Source: Acheta domesticus
Taxonomy: Eukaryota; Arthropoda; Insecta; Orthoptera; Gryllidae
DNA length: 64,000 nt
Direction: 5' to 3'
Assembly (NCBI GenBank): GCA_031308135.1
Contig: JAHLJT010008446.1
Span: forward strand, 165,817,270 to 165,881,269
Shown: positions 54,059 through 64,000 of the stretch, piece after piece
How positions within the stretch are numbered: position 1 is the first letter of the stretch
Layout: every line of letters starts with the position of its first letter
Made by a program: the position numbers and the translations under genes
Notes under the pieces: generated by a model
Databases searched by the model: none
The model's input: only the letters and a program-made list of their open reading frames with translations
Told to the model about the DNA's origin: nothing

Positions 54059-55533
54059 CTAATTTATTTTTAAATTTCTCAGGTTTTGAGGAAAGGGTTC
54101 AAAGATTGTCGCAGGCAAACTGTTCCAGTCTCTAATAGTTCTGTTTGTGAATGAAAATTTCCCAACATCCGTTTTCTGCACTCTTGTCTTAATTTTGTGC
54201 TTGTGATCCGCTCTACCGAAGTAAGTAGGTTTTCCTAGACGACGATTAATTTCACCCCAAGCAGGATAACCTTTGTATGCTTTGTACATAGCACAGAGTC
54301 GCAACTTAATCCGCCTTTTTTCGAGTGACTCCCATGCATCTTTATTTTTTGTACCCCTGAAAGTGAATTTTAATGCTCTGCGCTGGAGCCTTTCTAGATT
54401 ACCTTGCTGCGATATTCTGTACGGGTCCCAGCATACCGCGCCGTATTCTAACACGGGTCGCACTAGTGACATATAAGCTAATTCTTTACTTTTCACTGTA
54501 CTCCTCTTTAGAATCCGCATAACGAAATGTAAAGATCTCCAGGCTTTCCCTACAACGAAATTTACTTGATTTTCCCAACTCAATTTACTGTCTAACTGTA
54601 TTCCTAAATATTTGCAAGATGTAACTGTAGGTATGACATTGTTATTCAATTTGTACACTGTTTCACCATAACATCGACCCCTACCAAATGTGATGGCTTT
54701 GCTCTTCGAACTGTTTATTTCCATGCCGTTTGTTTCTGCCCAGGAGTGTAATTTGTCTGTGTCTCGCTGCAAAATATCTACATCGTCCTCTGATTTGATA
54801 ACCCGATAGATGATACAGTCATCGGCGAAGAGTCTTACATTTGAAGCTAAATGTTTTGGCAAGTCATTCACAAAGGCGAGAAACATGAGAGGTCCAATGA
54901 CACTTCCTTGTGGAATCCCTGACGTAACACTAGCGGAGGTTGATAAAAAGCTTCCTATTCGAACCTTTTGTTTCCTATCACGTAGTAGTTCGTTTATCCA
55001 AGCCACCACCCTTGTGTTTATACCCGAATCTATTAATTTGTTTACAAGACGATCGTGTGGAACAACATCAAAAGCTTTAGCAAAATCTATTACTATCGCG
55101 TCTACCCTTCCCCCATTATCAATTTCATCGGCTAGGTCCTGTAGAAGGGAAACAAGCTGACTTTCGCATGAGAAACCGTTCCTGAAACCGTGTTGACCTT
55201 GATACAGCCATTCCTTGTCCTCCCATTCTTTCCGGATGTAGTTAGTAATTAATTGTTCCATGAGTTTGCATACGACTGATGTGAGACTTATCGGTCTGTA
55301 GTTACTAAGGACTGTTTATCACCGCTTTTAAAAACAGGTACTACGAGTGCTAACTTCCAATCTTCCGGTACGCAAGCGTTATTGATAGAGACATTAAATA
55401 ATCTAATTAGATACGGTAGAATAGCCTCACCGCCTAATTTAATGATATCCGTGGAAATACAATCGGGCCCTCGAGATTTTCCGCTTTTCATTAATTTTAT
55501 TCTTTTCCGTACACATGACGTAATCATATTCAT
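54059..55533 (-). pseudogene. Reverse transcriptase of the minus-strand LINE, one frameshift
   Basis: A first frame (55533-55288) reads RGPDCISTDIIKLG and CVPEDWKLALVVPVFKSGDK. The frame changes at about 55300, in the 'YRPISLTSVVCKLME' motif. The 400-codon frame from 55261 then has QHGFRNGFSCESQL, VIDFAKAFDVVPHDRL (catalytic Asp near residue 59), TSGIPQGSVIGPLMFLAFVN (residues 113-132) and LFADDCIIYR, where the catalytic site is FADD (residues 145-148) and not YADD. YLGIQLDSKLSWENQV and VRPVLEYGAVCWDPYR follow, and the C-terminus is RTIRDWNSLPA. Phe at the first position is a known variant and need not inactivate it. Confidence 0.88.
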
Positions 55534-55545
55534 CAGGTTGCAGTA

Positions 55546-55960
55546 TCAACAGCTCGCTACAAAAAATTCACATACAATTCATGTACATTACTCTGCATTA
55601 CTTTGCCAGATGACATTAAATGATTAAATTCGATAGAAAAGTTTAAGTCCCAAGTAAAATCTTTTCTGCTGCATAACTGTTTCTATACAATTCGAGACTA
55701 TACCGAGCATCAAAAGGAAAGTAACATTAATTTTAACAATGGTAATTAATGTAATTATTTATCGTTTGGACTGTATAATTCTAAAGAACCTGTAACAAGT
55801 ATTGTACCACAGTTTCTGGGTTGATGGCCCCCATCTCGATCAGGTTTTTCGTCCAGTTTCCCTGATCCTTTGAGCAAATGCTGAGATGGTCCCTTGTTTT
55901 GCTTCTGGACATAAATGTAACTTTATTATTTGTGCATGTCTTCTGAATTTCAATGCGAAA
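55546..55960 (+). pseudogene. LINE C-terminus and 3' UTR with conserved motif (+)
   Basis: The frame near 55553 reads RYKKFTYNSCTLLCITLPDD, then SIEKFKSQVKSFLLHNCFYT (about 55630-55690). It is the last ~50 residues of a LINE protein ('...LWN.LP..I......FK..L...L'). The following UTR contains GATCAGGTTTTTCG, then CCCTGATCC and GCTGAGATGGTCCC (about 55838-55895). This resembles the 3' UTR motif at 23740-23800 of the larger LINE. The 5' part is missing, cut at the boundary with the minus-strand LINE. Confidence 0.65.
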
Positions 55961-56324
55961 TATATTTATTGAAATTATTGTTTTCCATATTGTCAGGGCA
56001 AAAAGTATTATTCTTTCATGAACATGATGAGGGTTAAGGGCACAAATTTATAGCTAATTTACCTTTGAAAATATATATTGGAGCGAATACTTTGTCAACA
56101 AAACTTGAAGGGGAAAAAAGAAAAGAAAGAAAGAAAAGAAGAAAAAAAAAGCGATTTTTTTCTGTATTTAAATTCGACTAGAATATGGTTTAGGATAGCG
56201 ATCTCAGAATTATGAAAACATGCACAAATTTCACTTCTCCCCTTGTCACACACAGTTTTAAGTGGTTTTTGACGTAAATAAATTAATAAATTCATTGAGT
56301 GCAGACTTGGATCTAGGTGTTAAA

Positions 56325-58205
56325 AGTTATCCGCGTATGCGAGAGTCAAAGTAATGGTTAAATTGAATCAAATGATTGGCAAAGTTGGAAGAATCTGTTA
56401 GGTTTATTTTCCAACGTCTAACATGTTCTTTAATTCTAACAGAAAATGTCCTGCCTGTTTGGCCTCCATAGGCAGAATAACAATTATTACATGAGAGGTA
56501 ATAAATGCCACTTCTTTCAATAGGAGGGATGTGATTTAGAACTGGGGAACAAAGATTGGAGGGAGTTTTGGATGTCACTGAAATATTGTGTTTTTTGAAG
56601 CATTTGCCTATGTGTTCAGATACTGGGCCTATGTTAGGGGATGCAAATGAATTTCATAGGTTCAGCCATGCAGTGTAGAGGAAAAACTTTTTTCAAAATC
56701 ATTTTAACTTCTTTTTGGCTAATGAGTTAATAAATAGAAAGAGGATCATAACCATTATTTAATGTGATGGTTAGAATGGTATTGACTTCATTCTTAAAAT
56801 CTACATCTGACATAGGAATCTGATAGTCTATTGATCCAAGAGTGAAAAACAGCAAATTTATGATTGTGAATGTGATTGCAACGTGCAAGAATGATCAAAT
56901 CTGTCTGAGTAGGTTTTCTGAAAATTTTGAATAGGTGTTTAGTTTTTAATAGTAATGGTGAAATAAAAAAATTCAAAGAATAATTATGTTCAATTTCCAT
57001 AGAGAATTTTAATTTTGGGTGAAATGAATTAATAAAAATCAAAGAATTGACTCCATTGCCTAGAAGTTCCTGACCAAAGACATATAATGTCATCAACATA
57101 CCTGTAGTAATAAAGAATGTTTTTGAGGAGAGGGTTCAAACTGTTATATAAGTTTTTTTCTACGTGATCCATTCAGTGAAAAGGGAGGCAACATTGGAGC
57201 CCATAGCTAATCCTTCAGATTTAGAATAGAATTTGTTGTTAAAAGTAAAAGAAATATGGGTAATATATAAGTCAAGTAATTTAATAAAATCAATTTTTTC
57301 TATGTAGGATAAATATGATTTCATAATGTGATAGGTATAAATATCTTGGACTTCATTAGGGGGAATATTAGTAAATAAATTCTTCACATCAAAGGAGACC
57401 AATTTTGCAATGTGGGGAACATCAACATCTTTATTTTTATTGATGAGATCTATGGAATTATTCAGTTTGAATCTAGGGTTAAAATGGGTGGTGGAGTTGA
57501 AAAGAGGGATTATAAATTTACAAAGGGGTGAAATACATGAATTGAAAAAACCAATAACTGGTCTAATTGGAAGATTTTCTTTGTGTAGTTTAATCAGGCC
57601 ATACAACCTTGGACATTGGGGATTCATAACCTGCAGGGAATTCTTTTTGAGTTCGGAATAAGCGAATTGTTAGAAATAGTATTCTTGACCTTCAGGTGAA
57701 AAGATGGGGTGGGGTCTTTGTCAAGGCAAGTAAATTCATTTTCATCTAAAAAGGATTGCAATTTATCAGTGTAGTCATTTTTGTAGATAATTACTATAGA
57801 ACCTCCTTTATCAGCTTTGTTGATGATTAGGTTGTTCAGTTTTACTTTTTCAATTAATTTGCAAGTAGATTTTAAAAGTAGAGGAGTAGATGTGAGAGCT
57901 CTATTAACGTCATCAGATAGAATTTTAGAACAATTAATCATAATGGAATTGGAGTGAATGTTATCATTAATAACGCTTAGGGCTTCTTTAGTGCTAACAG
58001 CTAAATTAGTTAATCCATTAATAGAAGGATGATGTTTTGGTGCAAATTTAAGACCATTTGATAACAGCTAAATTTCATCATCAGAAGGTTCTTGATTCTT
58101 TGGTATAATGTTTGATTTCAAGAGGGGGGTCATAGTAGATAACTTTTTGCTACTAAGTTGTTTATCTTTCAATTTGTCTAATTTCTTTTTTAACTTGATT
58201 AACTT
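56325..58205 (-). mobile_element. Penelope-like element, RT plus GIY-YIG nuclease (minus strand)
   Basis: Read on the minus strand: a lysine-rich start near 58205, NKADKGGSIVIIYKNDY (57800 region), RLYGLIKLHK...IRPVIG, VSFDVKNLFTNIP and GLAMGSNVASLF. In another frame RYVDDIICLW (about 57080-57105) contains the catalytic YVDD. The C-terminal nuclease domain reads SGIYYLSCNNC, then GGQTGRTFSVRIKEH (56327-56578). This is the architecture of Penelope-like elements, which prime at their own nuclease nick. At least four stops or frame changes inactivate it, and the usual YVGQTGR has become YGGQTGR. Confidence 0.88.
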
Positions 58206-58209
58206 AATT

Positions 58210-58880
58210 TTTTTATTTGAATCACAGGCAAATGCTTCAAAAAACACAATTTTTCAGTGTCGTACAAAACTTCAAACTCCCTCCAATCTTTGTTCCCCAC
58301 TTCTAAATCACCTATCCCCCCTACTGAAAGAAGTGACATTTATTACCTCTCGTGTAATAATTGTTATTCTGCCTATGTAGGCCAAACAGGCAGGACATTT
58401 TCTGTTAGAATTAAAGAACATAGTAGATGTTGGAAGAAAAACCTAACAGATTCTTCCAACTTTGCCAATCATTTGATTCAATTTAACCATTCCTTTGACC
58501 CTAATCACAACTTTAAAATCCTTTACTTTGTCAGCAAAGGCAAAGAAATGAACATCTTAAAAAATTTAGAAATTTTAAAACTTTTCAAAAATCCTAATTT
58601 TTGTATCTTGAACAAACATTTTTTAATTAAAAGCAGTCCCATATTAAATCTTTTTGTTGACTAGCCCCCCCCTCTTATTTCCTTAAAAAAATTGCTTCAC
58701 TTAGTCAATAGGCAAAATTTTTGAACATTTAATTTTAAAAAATTTTTAACTTTTCAAATTCCAAATTTTCTACTCTTTATGTACATTACTTTAAAATAGT
58801 CTTATTTCAAACCTTTTAATAGCCTTATTGACTAGCCCGTATTCCAACTGGCTTAAGTACAAACCTAAAATTCTTTACTA
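58210..58880 (+). mobile_element. Penelope-like element, 5'-truncated inverted copy (+)
   Basis: Only the GIY-YIG nuclease part and 3' UTR remain. The frame from 58257 to 58664 reads SDIYYLSCNNCYSAYVGQTG, then RTFSVRIKEHSRCWKKNLTD, a NHL...FNHSFD segment, and an Asn/Leu-rich end before the stop. The catalytic Tyr pair, the Arg in the VRIKEH helix and a following His are in place. Positions 58225-58505 are the inverted copy of 56330-56605 with about 94% identity by eye. The 3' UTR ends near a TTATTATTTATTTATTAATGG stretch. Its 5' end abuts the start of the minus-strand copy. Confidence 0.88.
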
Positions 58881-59274
58881 TGCCAATTATTATTATTTAT
58901 TTATTAATGGTGGCAGCAACCAGCTGTTGTACACACATCATTACATCGGTGTAGTAAAGTTATATAATGAATCATTTTCGTGGAGTAATAAAGTTATAAT
59001 TAAATAACAATTATAAATCACAGATAGTACATGTGTGTGTATATATATTTTATCATCGTTTAATTGATCACAAAGTGTTGACTATCCAGACTATCCTTGA
59101 TGGCGCTCAGGGTTTCCTTTCTTATACAGAGTGGGGGAAGAGTTTTCCATGTGTTTACTACAACTCGGTTTACAATAAAATGAGAGTGTTGTCCTGTCCT
59201 TGTCCTTTCTTTCACTAGTTTCATCACATGTCCTCTAAGCCTAGATTCTGTGGCTTTAGTGAATAAATTCATAC

Positions 59275-59327
59275 AGCATCACAGGCTGAAAGCCTGTCTG
59301 ATGAGTTCTGAACTAGGACGAAACGCT
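59275..59327 (+). ncRNA. Hammerhead ribozyme (type III arrangement, short stem III)
   Basis: All core elements occur in order. Stem III 5' strand AGCAT (59275-59279) precedes the cleavage-site C at 59280. Stem I is a closed hairpin, ACAGGCT-GAA-AGCCTGT (59281-59297). CTGATGA is at 59298-59304. Stem II is GTTCT with AGGAC (59305-59309 with 59315-59319, loop GAACT, one G-U pair). GAA with the A that opens stem III lies at 59320-59323, and the stem III 3' strand ACGCT at 59323-59327. Stem III pairs except for one A-C mismatch (278 with 324), which would be repaired by a single G at 278. Nothing in the catalytic core is missing. Expected cleavage is after C59280. Confidence 0.85.
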
Positions 59328-59515
59328 TTTACTACTGTAACTGCCCATCCTTTGCGCCTCTGCACTGGGGTCACCCTGCACGCACACTTGTGTGATAGAT
59401 GGATACGGCACCATGGCACTATACCCTTTTTCTGGAATGAGAAAAGAAGAGAGCAGTTGAAAGTAACACCCCTCTTCTACATCCATTGGTCATTGGCTGA
59501 GTGAGCATAGGCCAG
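59275..59515 (+). mobile_element. ~240-bp insertion carrying a hammerhead ribozyme
   Basis: This stretch interrupts the minus-strand LINE coding sequence. It starts with the ribozyme (59275-59327) and continues with GC-richer sequence (CTGCACTGGGGTCACCCTGC, CACTTGTGTGATAGATGGAT, TGGTCATTGGCTGAGTG), unlike the AT-rich surroundings. It has no coding evidence. Hammerhead ribozymes are known in the terminal repeats of Penelope-like elements, in retrozymes and in some SINEs. A piece from such an element is the simplest reading. The exact ends and target duplication are not clear. Confidence 0.55.
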
Positions 59516-60670
59516 GAGACCGACTTTCTGTGTCAATTTCGTCTTGTGTTCGACTCTCAGTGAAGAAGTTGTTAAATTCAGGAAAGTTATAATATCCATT
59601 CAAGATTTTAAATGTTTCTATAATATCACTCCTATTTCTTCTCTGTTCTAATGTGAAAAGTGATATTTCTCTATCTTCCTTCGTAATTGAATTGATGTAG
59701 TTTTCTGGGGATCTTAGTAATCTGCCTTTGTACTTTTCAATGTGTTTTTTATCTTTCTGATAATAGGGGAACCAAACCACTTTAACATACTCTAGTATAG
59801 GTCTGATATACATCATATAGATAAGTTTTACCATAGACAGACGCATTGTGGATAATGTCTTTCTAATCAAGTACAGTAGCTTATTGGCTTTTTTGTTAAC
59901 GGCAGACACTTGGTTATCCCATTTCATATTTCGAGTGATTAAAACGCCGAGATAATTTTCTTCTGTCATAGAATTGAGGATGCAATTTTCAACGGTATAA
60001 TTAAAATTTTGGTTATTTCTTCCTAGATGGAGGACTGAACATTTATCTGAATTTATAGGCAACAACCAGGATTCCGACCATCTCACCACTTTGTTGAGAT
60101 CATTTTGTAACATCTAATAGTCTCTTAGTGGATTTGAGAAAAGTTTGGTGTCGTCCACGTAGCAGTTCCAGCTTGAGTACAGTTCATTAGCTAGGTCGCA
60201 AGTGTACAGGATGAATAGTGTCGGGTCTAGAACCGAACCTTGGGGCAAACCACTTGTAACGGCACTAGGTCTCGACAGTGTGTTTCCAATCGCTACCTGG
60301 AATATCCTGTCTGATAAATATTCCTGAATTCACTTCGGTAGTTTGCCTCGTATACCCAAAGATGAGAGTTGGTGAATGAGACGTTTATGTGGTACTTTAT
60401 TGAAAGCTTTAGCATAATGCAGATAAAGGACATCGACTGGTTGTTTCTGATCCAATACTTTGGTCCATATATCTAGCAACTGGAGTAAATTTGTGGATGT
60501 GGATCTTCCTGGGATTAAACAGTGTTGTTGTTTAGGGAAAATATCATTTCCAAATGCTTGATCTAAAAGCCATTGGACAATCACCCTTTCCATGGCTTTG
60601 CTCACTGTGCTTGTCAGACTTATCGGTCTGTAGTTTTTTGGTAACTCCATGCAAGCAACACACACATTAC

Positions 60671-60887
60671 ATTTAATTTAATTTTTTTTTTCTTTTGAGG
60701 AACAATCGTTTTAATTTTACACTACTGATCATCATAACTGAACTTAAAAATGTCAACATTGATTACAATATTTAATACATGAAAAACAGTTCATCAAAAT
60801 CAAAATTAATGTAACAACTAATAATGAATGTAGTTATTTTTAATCTTAAAAATAATTACTTTCATTTTAATCATAAAATAATTATAC

Positions 60888-60888
<1 letters not shown>
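60671..60888. other. Short AT-rich spacer, no gene recognised
   Basis: A T-run (60683-60698) lies next to the start of the LINE fragment, followed by unremarkable AT-rich sequence. Confidence 0.4.
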
Positions 60889-60926
<38 letters not shown>

Positions 60927-60940
60927 TATTATTATTATTA

Positions 60941-60982
<42 letters not shown>
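60889..60982. repeat. Compound (AAT)n-(ATT)n microsatellite
   Basis: About 12 AAT units turn into ATT units near 60925, with one TATATT interruption near 60942. The two halves are complementary and could form a long A/T hairpin, a structure prone to assembly error and length change. Confidence 0.9.
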
Positions 60983-61755
60983 GTATTAATTTCTAGTATA
61001 TTTCAAGTCTTTTTTCCCAAAACTCTCAGACTCAATTCAAAATGTTGTATCTATACATTGGACGGCAGTGGATTACAAACATACAACTCTCAATTTTGTA
61101 ATTGAAACTTAAGTTGACTCCTATGTATGTTCAGTAGTAATGAATAAATTCATTATTCTTATTAGAGCAATAGATTTCAGGTTTCTAGCACTGAAAGTAT
61201 TTATGCAGTAGTTCACTCATATGTTTTATAAATCCAGTAGCAATACTTATTAATTTCCTAACAGCAATATATTGTGTATTGTGAGTTAGATACACTGAAT
61301 GTAAATAACTAATGTTCATATTTTCATGTTGAATTATGATCAACAGTGTAATATTAAAACTAGCATTATTGTCAGTGAAAAAAGAAGAATTACATATAAA
61401 ATTGAACTTGTGTGTTGTTGTCTGCAAAATTAAAATCGGTATTTCTCACTTCATTTTATTTTGGTTAATAATAAGAAATATGTTGAATGTATTTCAACTT
61501 AAATTAATTTTACTTTTATTTATGTATGTTTGCTTGTAATATTATTACTTAACATTATTTAATATTTTACTTATTAGTACATAGCACAGTAGTAAAGTTT
61601 ATAATTCTTCTAGGCCTTTGTGCGAGCATTATTTTAAATGAAAGGAACATGAGGAGAAACTTAAATAGTAACCTCTAAACATACTACTGACAGGTATTTT
61701 TGATTTTGATAAAAACAAAACATTGGTTATAAATATTATGTAATATGTGAAATTT
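60983..61755. other. Intergenic stretch, no gene recognised
   Basis: AT-rich, with no protein-like frame of convincing composition and no recognised repeat. Confidence 0.4.
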
Positions 61756-61759
61756 ATAC

Positions 61760-62156
61760 AATAAATAATAAATACTATGGAGTTAACTATGGAGGATTTA
61801 ATAGAGTTTTGAGTAACGTGATTTTAATTCTGGGAAAAGGATTAGCTGTTTTTCCGAGTTGAAAACATTATAAGCTGGAGAAGAAGTAAGTGAAGTATAG
61901 AATTTATCTGAGAGACGAAGGATCCAGGATTTTAGAGGTAGAATACTGAGTTCATGTAATATTTGATCGTTTCTTATGAACCAGGGACTTTCAATATTTT
62001 TCTTAGATATTTATTTTGTATAACTTCTAATTTGTGAATGTGCGATTTTGCTGCACCACCCCAAATGTGGCATGCATATGTCAAAGATGGGCGAATGATG
62101 TATTTAAATATGGACAATGCTGTATCTAAAGAAAGGTGAGAATTTGTGTTCAACAA
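61760..62156 (-). pseudogene. Jockey-type LINE, C-terminal fragment (minus strand)
   Basis: From 62156 the minus strand reads a SLDTALSIFKYIIRPSLTYA segment, then CHIWGGAAKSHIHKLEVIQN and KYLRKILKVP. After a stop come SWILRLSDKFYTSLTSSPAY and a fading tail. 'IYKTIIRP.LTYA..IWG.AA.SHI..LQ.IQNK.LR.I' is the region after the catalytic core of Jockey-clade enzymes. Only the last ~130 codons remain, as expected for strong 5' truncation. Confidence 0.75.
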
Positions 62157-62222
62157 ATGGGTATAATTTTTTATGGGTATAATGGGTATAAATGTTTTAT
62201 GGGTATAATGGGTATAATCTTT
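62157..62222 (+). repeat. TGGGTATAA minisatellite-like repeat
   Basis: The word ATGGGTATAA recurs five times within 66 bases, in pairs separated by TTTTTT or ATGTTTT. It lies at the 5' break of the Jockey fragment and may have arisen by slippage at the insertion junction. Confidence 0.8.
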
Positions 62223-63235
62223 CTAGTGCTGCCAATCTTTCAACAATGCCTAATGACCTTAGCATGGCCTCATAACAAATTTCATTTCTTTTATTACACA
62301 ACTCAAGTCAAATTAGTGAAAACAAGCAATGATATACAAACATTAATGTTTCTTCAATTAAAAATCACACCCACTTAAGAAATAAGGAACTCATAGAAGA
62401 CTACTCGAAAACAAGGGTGCCTGATTGTATTAAATTGCAGTTTTAGTGCAGTAATGCACACAAATATAGATAATTCTTGAGTGATAAAATACACACATGT
62501 AATAAAGAATTGTAAAAAGTCAGTCAACCTTTGTCAGTCAAACAGGACGTCAAATAAGCAGCAGAACAAATGTTCCGAACACAATATTTTCTGTCATGTT
62601 AAAAATTAAATACCTGCAAAAGTGCAAAAATATTGATCAAACAAATCACAGACATTTAAAATGAATGTACAATGGTCAACTCTGAAATACAATCAGTTTT
62701 GTCATCATGACTCGAACAATTAGTGAAATGAACTGTTAATTGAAGTCTGGTTTTCTGTAATAGGTTAATAACACATTGGCAATGTTTCATGTTATAACCT
62801 GATACAATTTAAACTCCACAATTCTTCCAAATACACTAGTAATCGATATCACAGATGTCTAACCCACTACATTCATATATCAAGGACATCAAACAAACCC
62901 AGAACACAGCTTCGTCCAAGATTTACCAATGTACCGCCCTGCGGTGGTAGACATTTTAGAACACTTAGGTTAATTTGGCAATTAGAATTTCATGGTAATG
63001 CAGGACTTATACAGATATGACAAAGTATCACATTATTTTCATTGCACTATTTCGCTTTGGTTTGCTGATCGAAGAAAATAGAATATCTGAAACAACCAAA
63101 GTCAGCTCTCGTCCTAGGCCTTGTGTATTTATTTGAATATGCCGCGCTTGGCCATTCACAGATGTCAACCAATCACGGGCCGTAATTTTCTCCTGGTTCC
63201 GAATGAAGGTTAAGCCGAAGGCTAATATGCTGCCG
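62223..63235. other. Intergenic stretch, no gene recognised
   Basis: No convincing gene. A short frame near 62530 (FVSQTGRQISSRTN) weakly resembles the GIY-YIG nuclease word VGQTGR of Penelope-like elements, but it is too short and isolated to annotate as such. Confidence 0.4.
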
Positions 63236-64000
63236 GGCCGTGATCACGAAAAAAGTGGATAAATCAGTTGCTAAGATTAAAAAAATCCCCTAACACGTGG
63301 TGTAGCCAGAACCCTCTTTTGGGGGACCTTGATACCGAAAAACCAATTGAAAGGAAAACGTCCTATGCCGCCGCCATGATCACTGCTAGCGCCTCAACCA
63401 TACGTACATTTCTACCGAAATAGATATTCCTCGGTCTATTGGTTCGAGTCAAAGCTTTGAGATTTTGAAAAAAGATTGTACAAAATTGGGGGGTACTTTA
63501 CATGAAGTTCACGGACATTTTCAAAATTTTCTCCAAAACCGCTACAATTTTGTCTTTTAATTTCTTGTAAGAACAGAATAAAATACACTTATTAAGTGGC
63601 ATAGGTCCAATTTTACGGATAACTCTGAAGTATCGAAAATTTTTAAAGTTTAATTATTCGGCCGTCTTCTCCAATTACAAAATTGAAGATAAAGATTTTT
63701 CTTCAAATAAAATTTGTTCTCATAATGAGTTTTTTCTTTAAGATCATGTACATTTTCTGAAAATTTTAGTACTGTATTGCATGTAATATGTGCAATTTTA
63801 AAAAACACAAAAAAACAGATTTTCTCAAAAACGGGTCCAAATGTTTCTTTAACTTTTTGTTAAGATAGTGCTAAAGTACCCAATGAGACGACATAAATTT
63901 CATATCGCTCTATTCTTTTGTTTTTTCAAAAATTGCAAAAAACGTAATTTTTGTGACTTGTCTCTCTCGCCGTTAATATTTACAGTAGTGGTGATTTGTT
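63236..64000 (-). repeat. Modular terminal-hairpin repeat family, copy E (inverted, runs off the window)
   Basis: It begins within the end block (AAAAAAGTGGATAAATCAGT, CCCCTAACACGTGGTGTAGC, CACTGCTAGCGCC, GGGGGGTACTTTACATGAAG), without a terminal hairpin. It continues through modules with GCATAGGTCCAATTTTACGG, ATTACAAAATTGAAGATAAA and GTGACTTGTCTCTC, in the same order as copy D2 (40680-41430). The non-hairpin end lies beyond the window. It is non-coding. Confidence 0.75.

Larger units (their letters stand above)
53760..55545 (-). mobile_element. 5'-truncated LINE with well-preserved reverse transcriptase (minus strand)
   Basis: The element is read from 55545 down to about 53760. Coding sequence covers 55533-54059, and the 3' UTR contains a run of TAA units on the plus strand (53909-53930) and a CACTTCA/CACTGCA-type simple repeat (53785-53900). 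The N-terminal endonuclease is missing, as usual for 5' truncation. Its coding part has only one obvious frame change, so it is among the youngest insertions here. It is inserted next to the tail of a plus-strand LINE (55545-55730). Confidence 0.8.
59060..60665 (-). pseudogene. Reverse transcriptase of the CR1/L2-like LINE
   Basis: From 60665: NYRPISLTSTVSKAMERVIV, then DVLYLHYAKAFNKVPHKRL, where the expected catalytic Asp of 'LDYAKAF' is His. After a stop at 60330 come TSGLPQGSVLDPTLFILYT and CYVDDTKLFSN (about 60140-60170), so the YVDD pair is intact. From 60113: VVRWSESWLLPINSDKCSVL, then a YLGVLITRNMKWDNQVS block and IRPILEYVKVVWFPYYQ. The last C-terminal block (59272-59060) is SRLRGHVMKLVKERTR...NRVVVNTWKTLP. 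The Asp-to-His change, stops and insertion make it inactive. Confidence 0.8.
58905..60670 (-). mobile_element. CR1/L2-like LINE (minus strand), interrupted by inserted DNA
   Basis: The reading from 60665 to 59060 on the minus strand gives a reverse transcriptase core and C-terminus, with a tail near 58905-58930. It lacks the endonuclease (5'-truncated). Between the NNFFTES segment (about 59550-59580) and the NLFTKATESRLRGHVMKL segment (59220-59270) lies about 240 bases that do not belong to the LINE protein and that carry a hammerhead ribozyme on the opposite strand. Confidence 0.8.

Noticed and set aside
58076..58095. CTGATGATGAAA on the minus strand, resembling a hammerhead core
   Set aside because: There is no room for stem II between CTGATGA and GAAA, and the string lies in Penelope-like coding sequence (PSDDE).
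59540..59575. Second hammerhead-like string on the minus strand (ACTGAGAGTCGAACACAAGACGAAA)
   Set aside because: The conserved CTGANGA is one base short (CTGAGA). The stem II pairing is only three base pairs, and the sequence is part of the LINE protein-coding frame (FFTESRTQDE). Chance resemblance is more likely.
62520..62580. Short GIY-YIG-like peptide (FVSQTGRQ)
   Set aside because: Only one motif word of about six residues is shared and there is no supporting flanking domain.
1..64000. CRISPR arrays, operons, bacterial promoters or terminators
   Set aside because: No regularly spaced identical repeats with unique spacers, and all coding features are eukaryotic in type.

Overview
This window is nuclear DNA from a large, AT-rich, transposon-filled animal genome, most probably an arthropod and likely an insect. 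The order cannot be told from sequence alone. The evidence is a short 70-base intron in a conserved eukaryotic gene, non-LTR retrotransposons ending in (ATT)n, a tRNA-derived SINE with a recognisable B box, a Penelope-like element, piggyBac, hAT and pogo/Tigger relics, several foldback and inverted-repeat elements, and no bacterial-style gene organisation. Two assembly gaps are present: 100 N at 19308-19407 and 1000 N at 45816-46815.

Only one host gene is convincing. Two exons on the + strand (43583-43707 and 43778-43901) encode a signal peptide and the start of the luminal domain of the ER-stress kinase PERK (EIF2AK3). No later PERK exon was recognised in the remaining 20 kb, so either intron 2 is very long and full of transposons or this is a gene fragment. 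Every other protein-like stretch is a decayed transposable-element gene.

Layout. 0-5 kb: an inverted-repeat element with a broken ORF, then two copies of an A/T-rich modular repeat family that ends in a hairpin. 5-13 kb: a 1.24-kb foldback element, a three-copy repeat family, a hAT-like element with a perfect 8-base target duplication, and a broken copy of an uncharacterised multicopy ORF. 13.5-19 kb: a full-length modular repeat, tandem repeats, a Jockey-type LINE tail and a GGGTCATTCC-ended transposon. 19.4-25.2 kb: three LINE fragments, including a nearly complete endonuclease plus reverse-transcriptase element. 25-33.4 kb: microsatellites, Jockey fragments, a SINE, a piggyBac-type MITE with TTAA flanks and a foldback element. 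34-42.2 kb: more copies of the modular repeat, one carrying a nested MITE. 43.5-53 kb: PERK exons followed by Tigger, LINE, piggyBac and GGGTCATTCC-ended elements. 53-62 kb: LINEs in both orientations, two inverted Penelope-like copies, and a CR1-like LINE whose reading frame is interrupted by a piece of DNA carrying a hammerhead ribozyme. 63.2 kb to the end: another modular repeat copy.

The most interesting points are the hammerhead ribozyme at 59275-59327, the apparently non-coding 1.53-kb modular repeat family with a terminal hairpin, two complementary deletion derivatives of a GGGTCATTCC-ended transposon, and a motif shared between the 3' regions of two LINEs. All family assignments come from reading motifs by eye. 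No database search was run.
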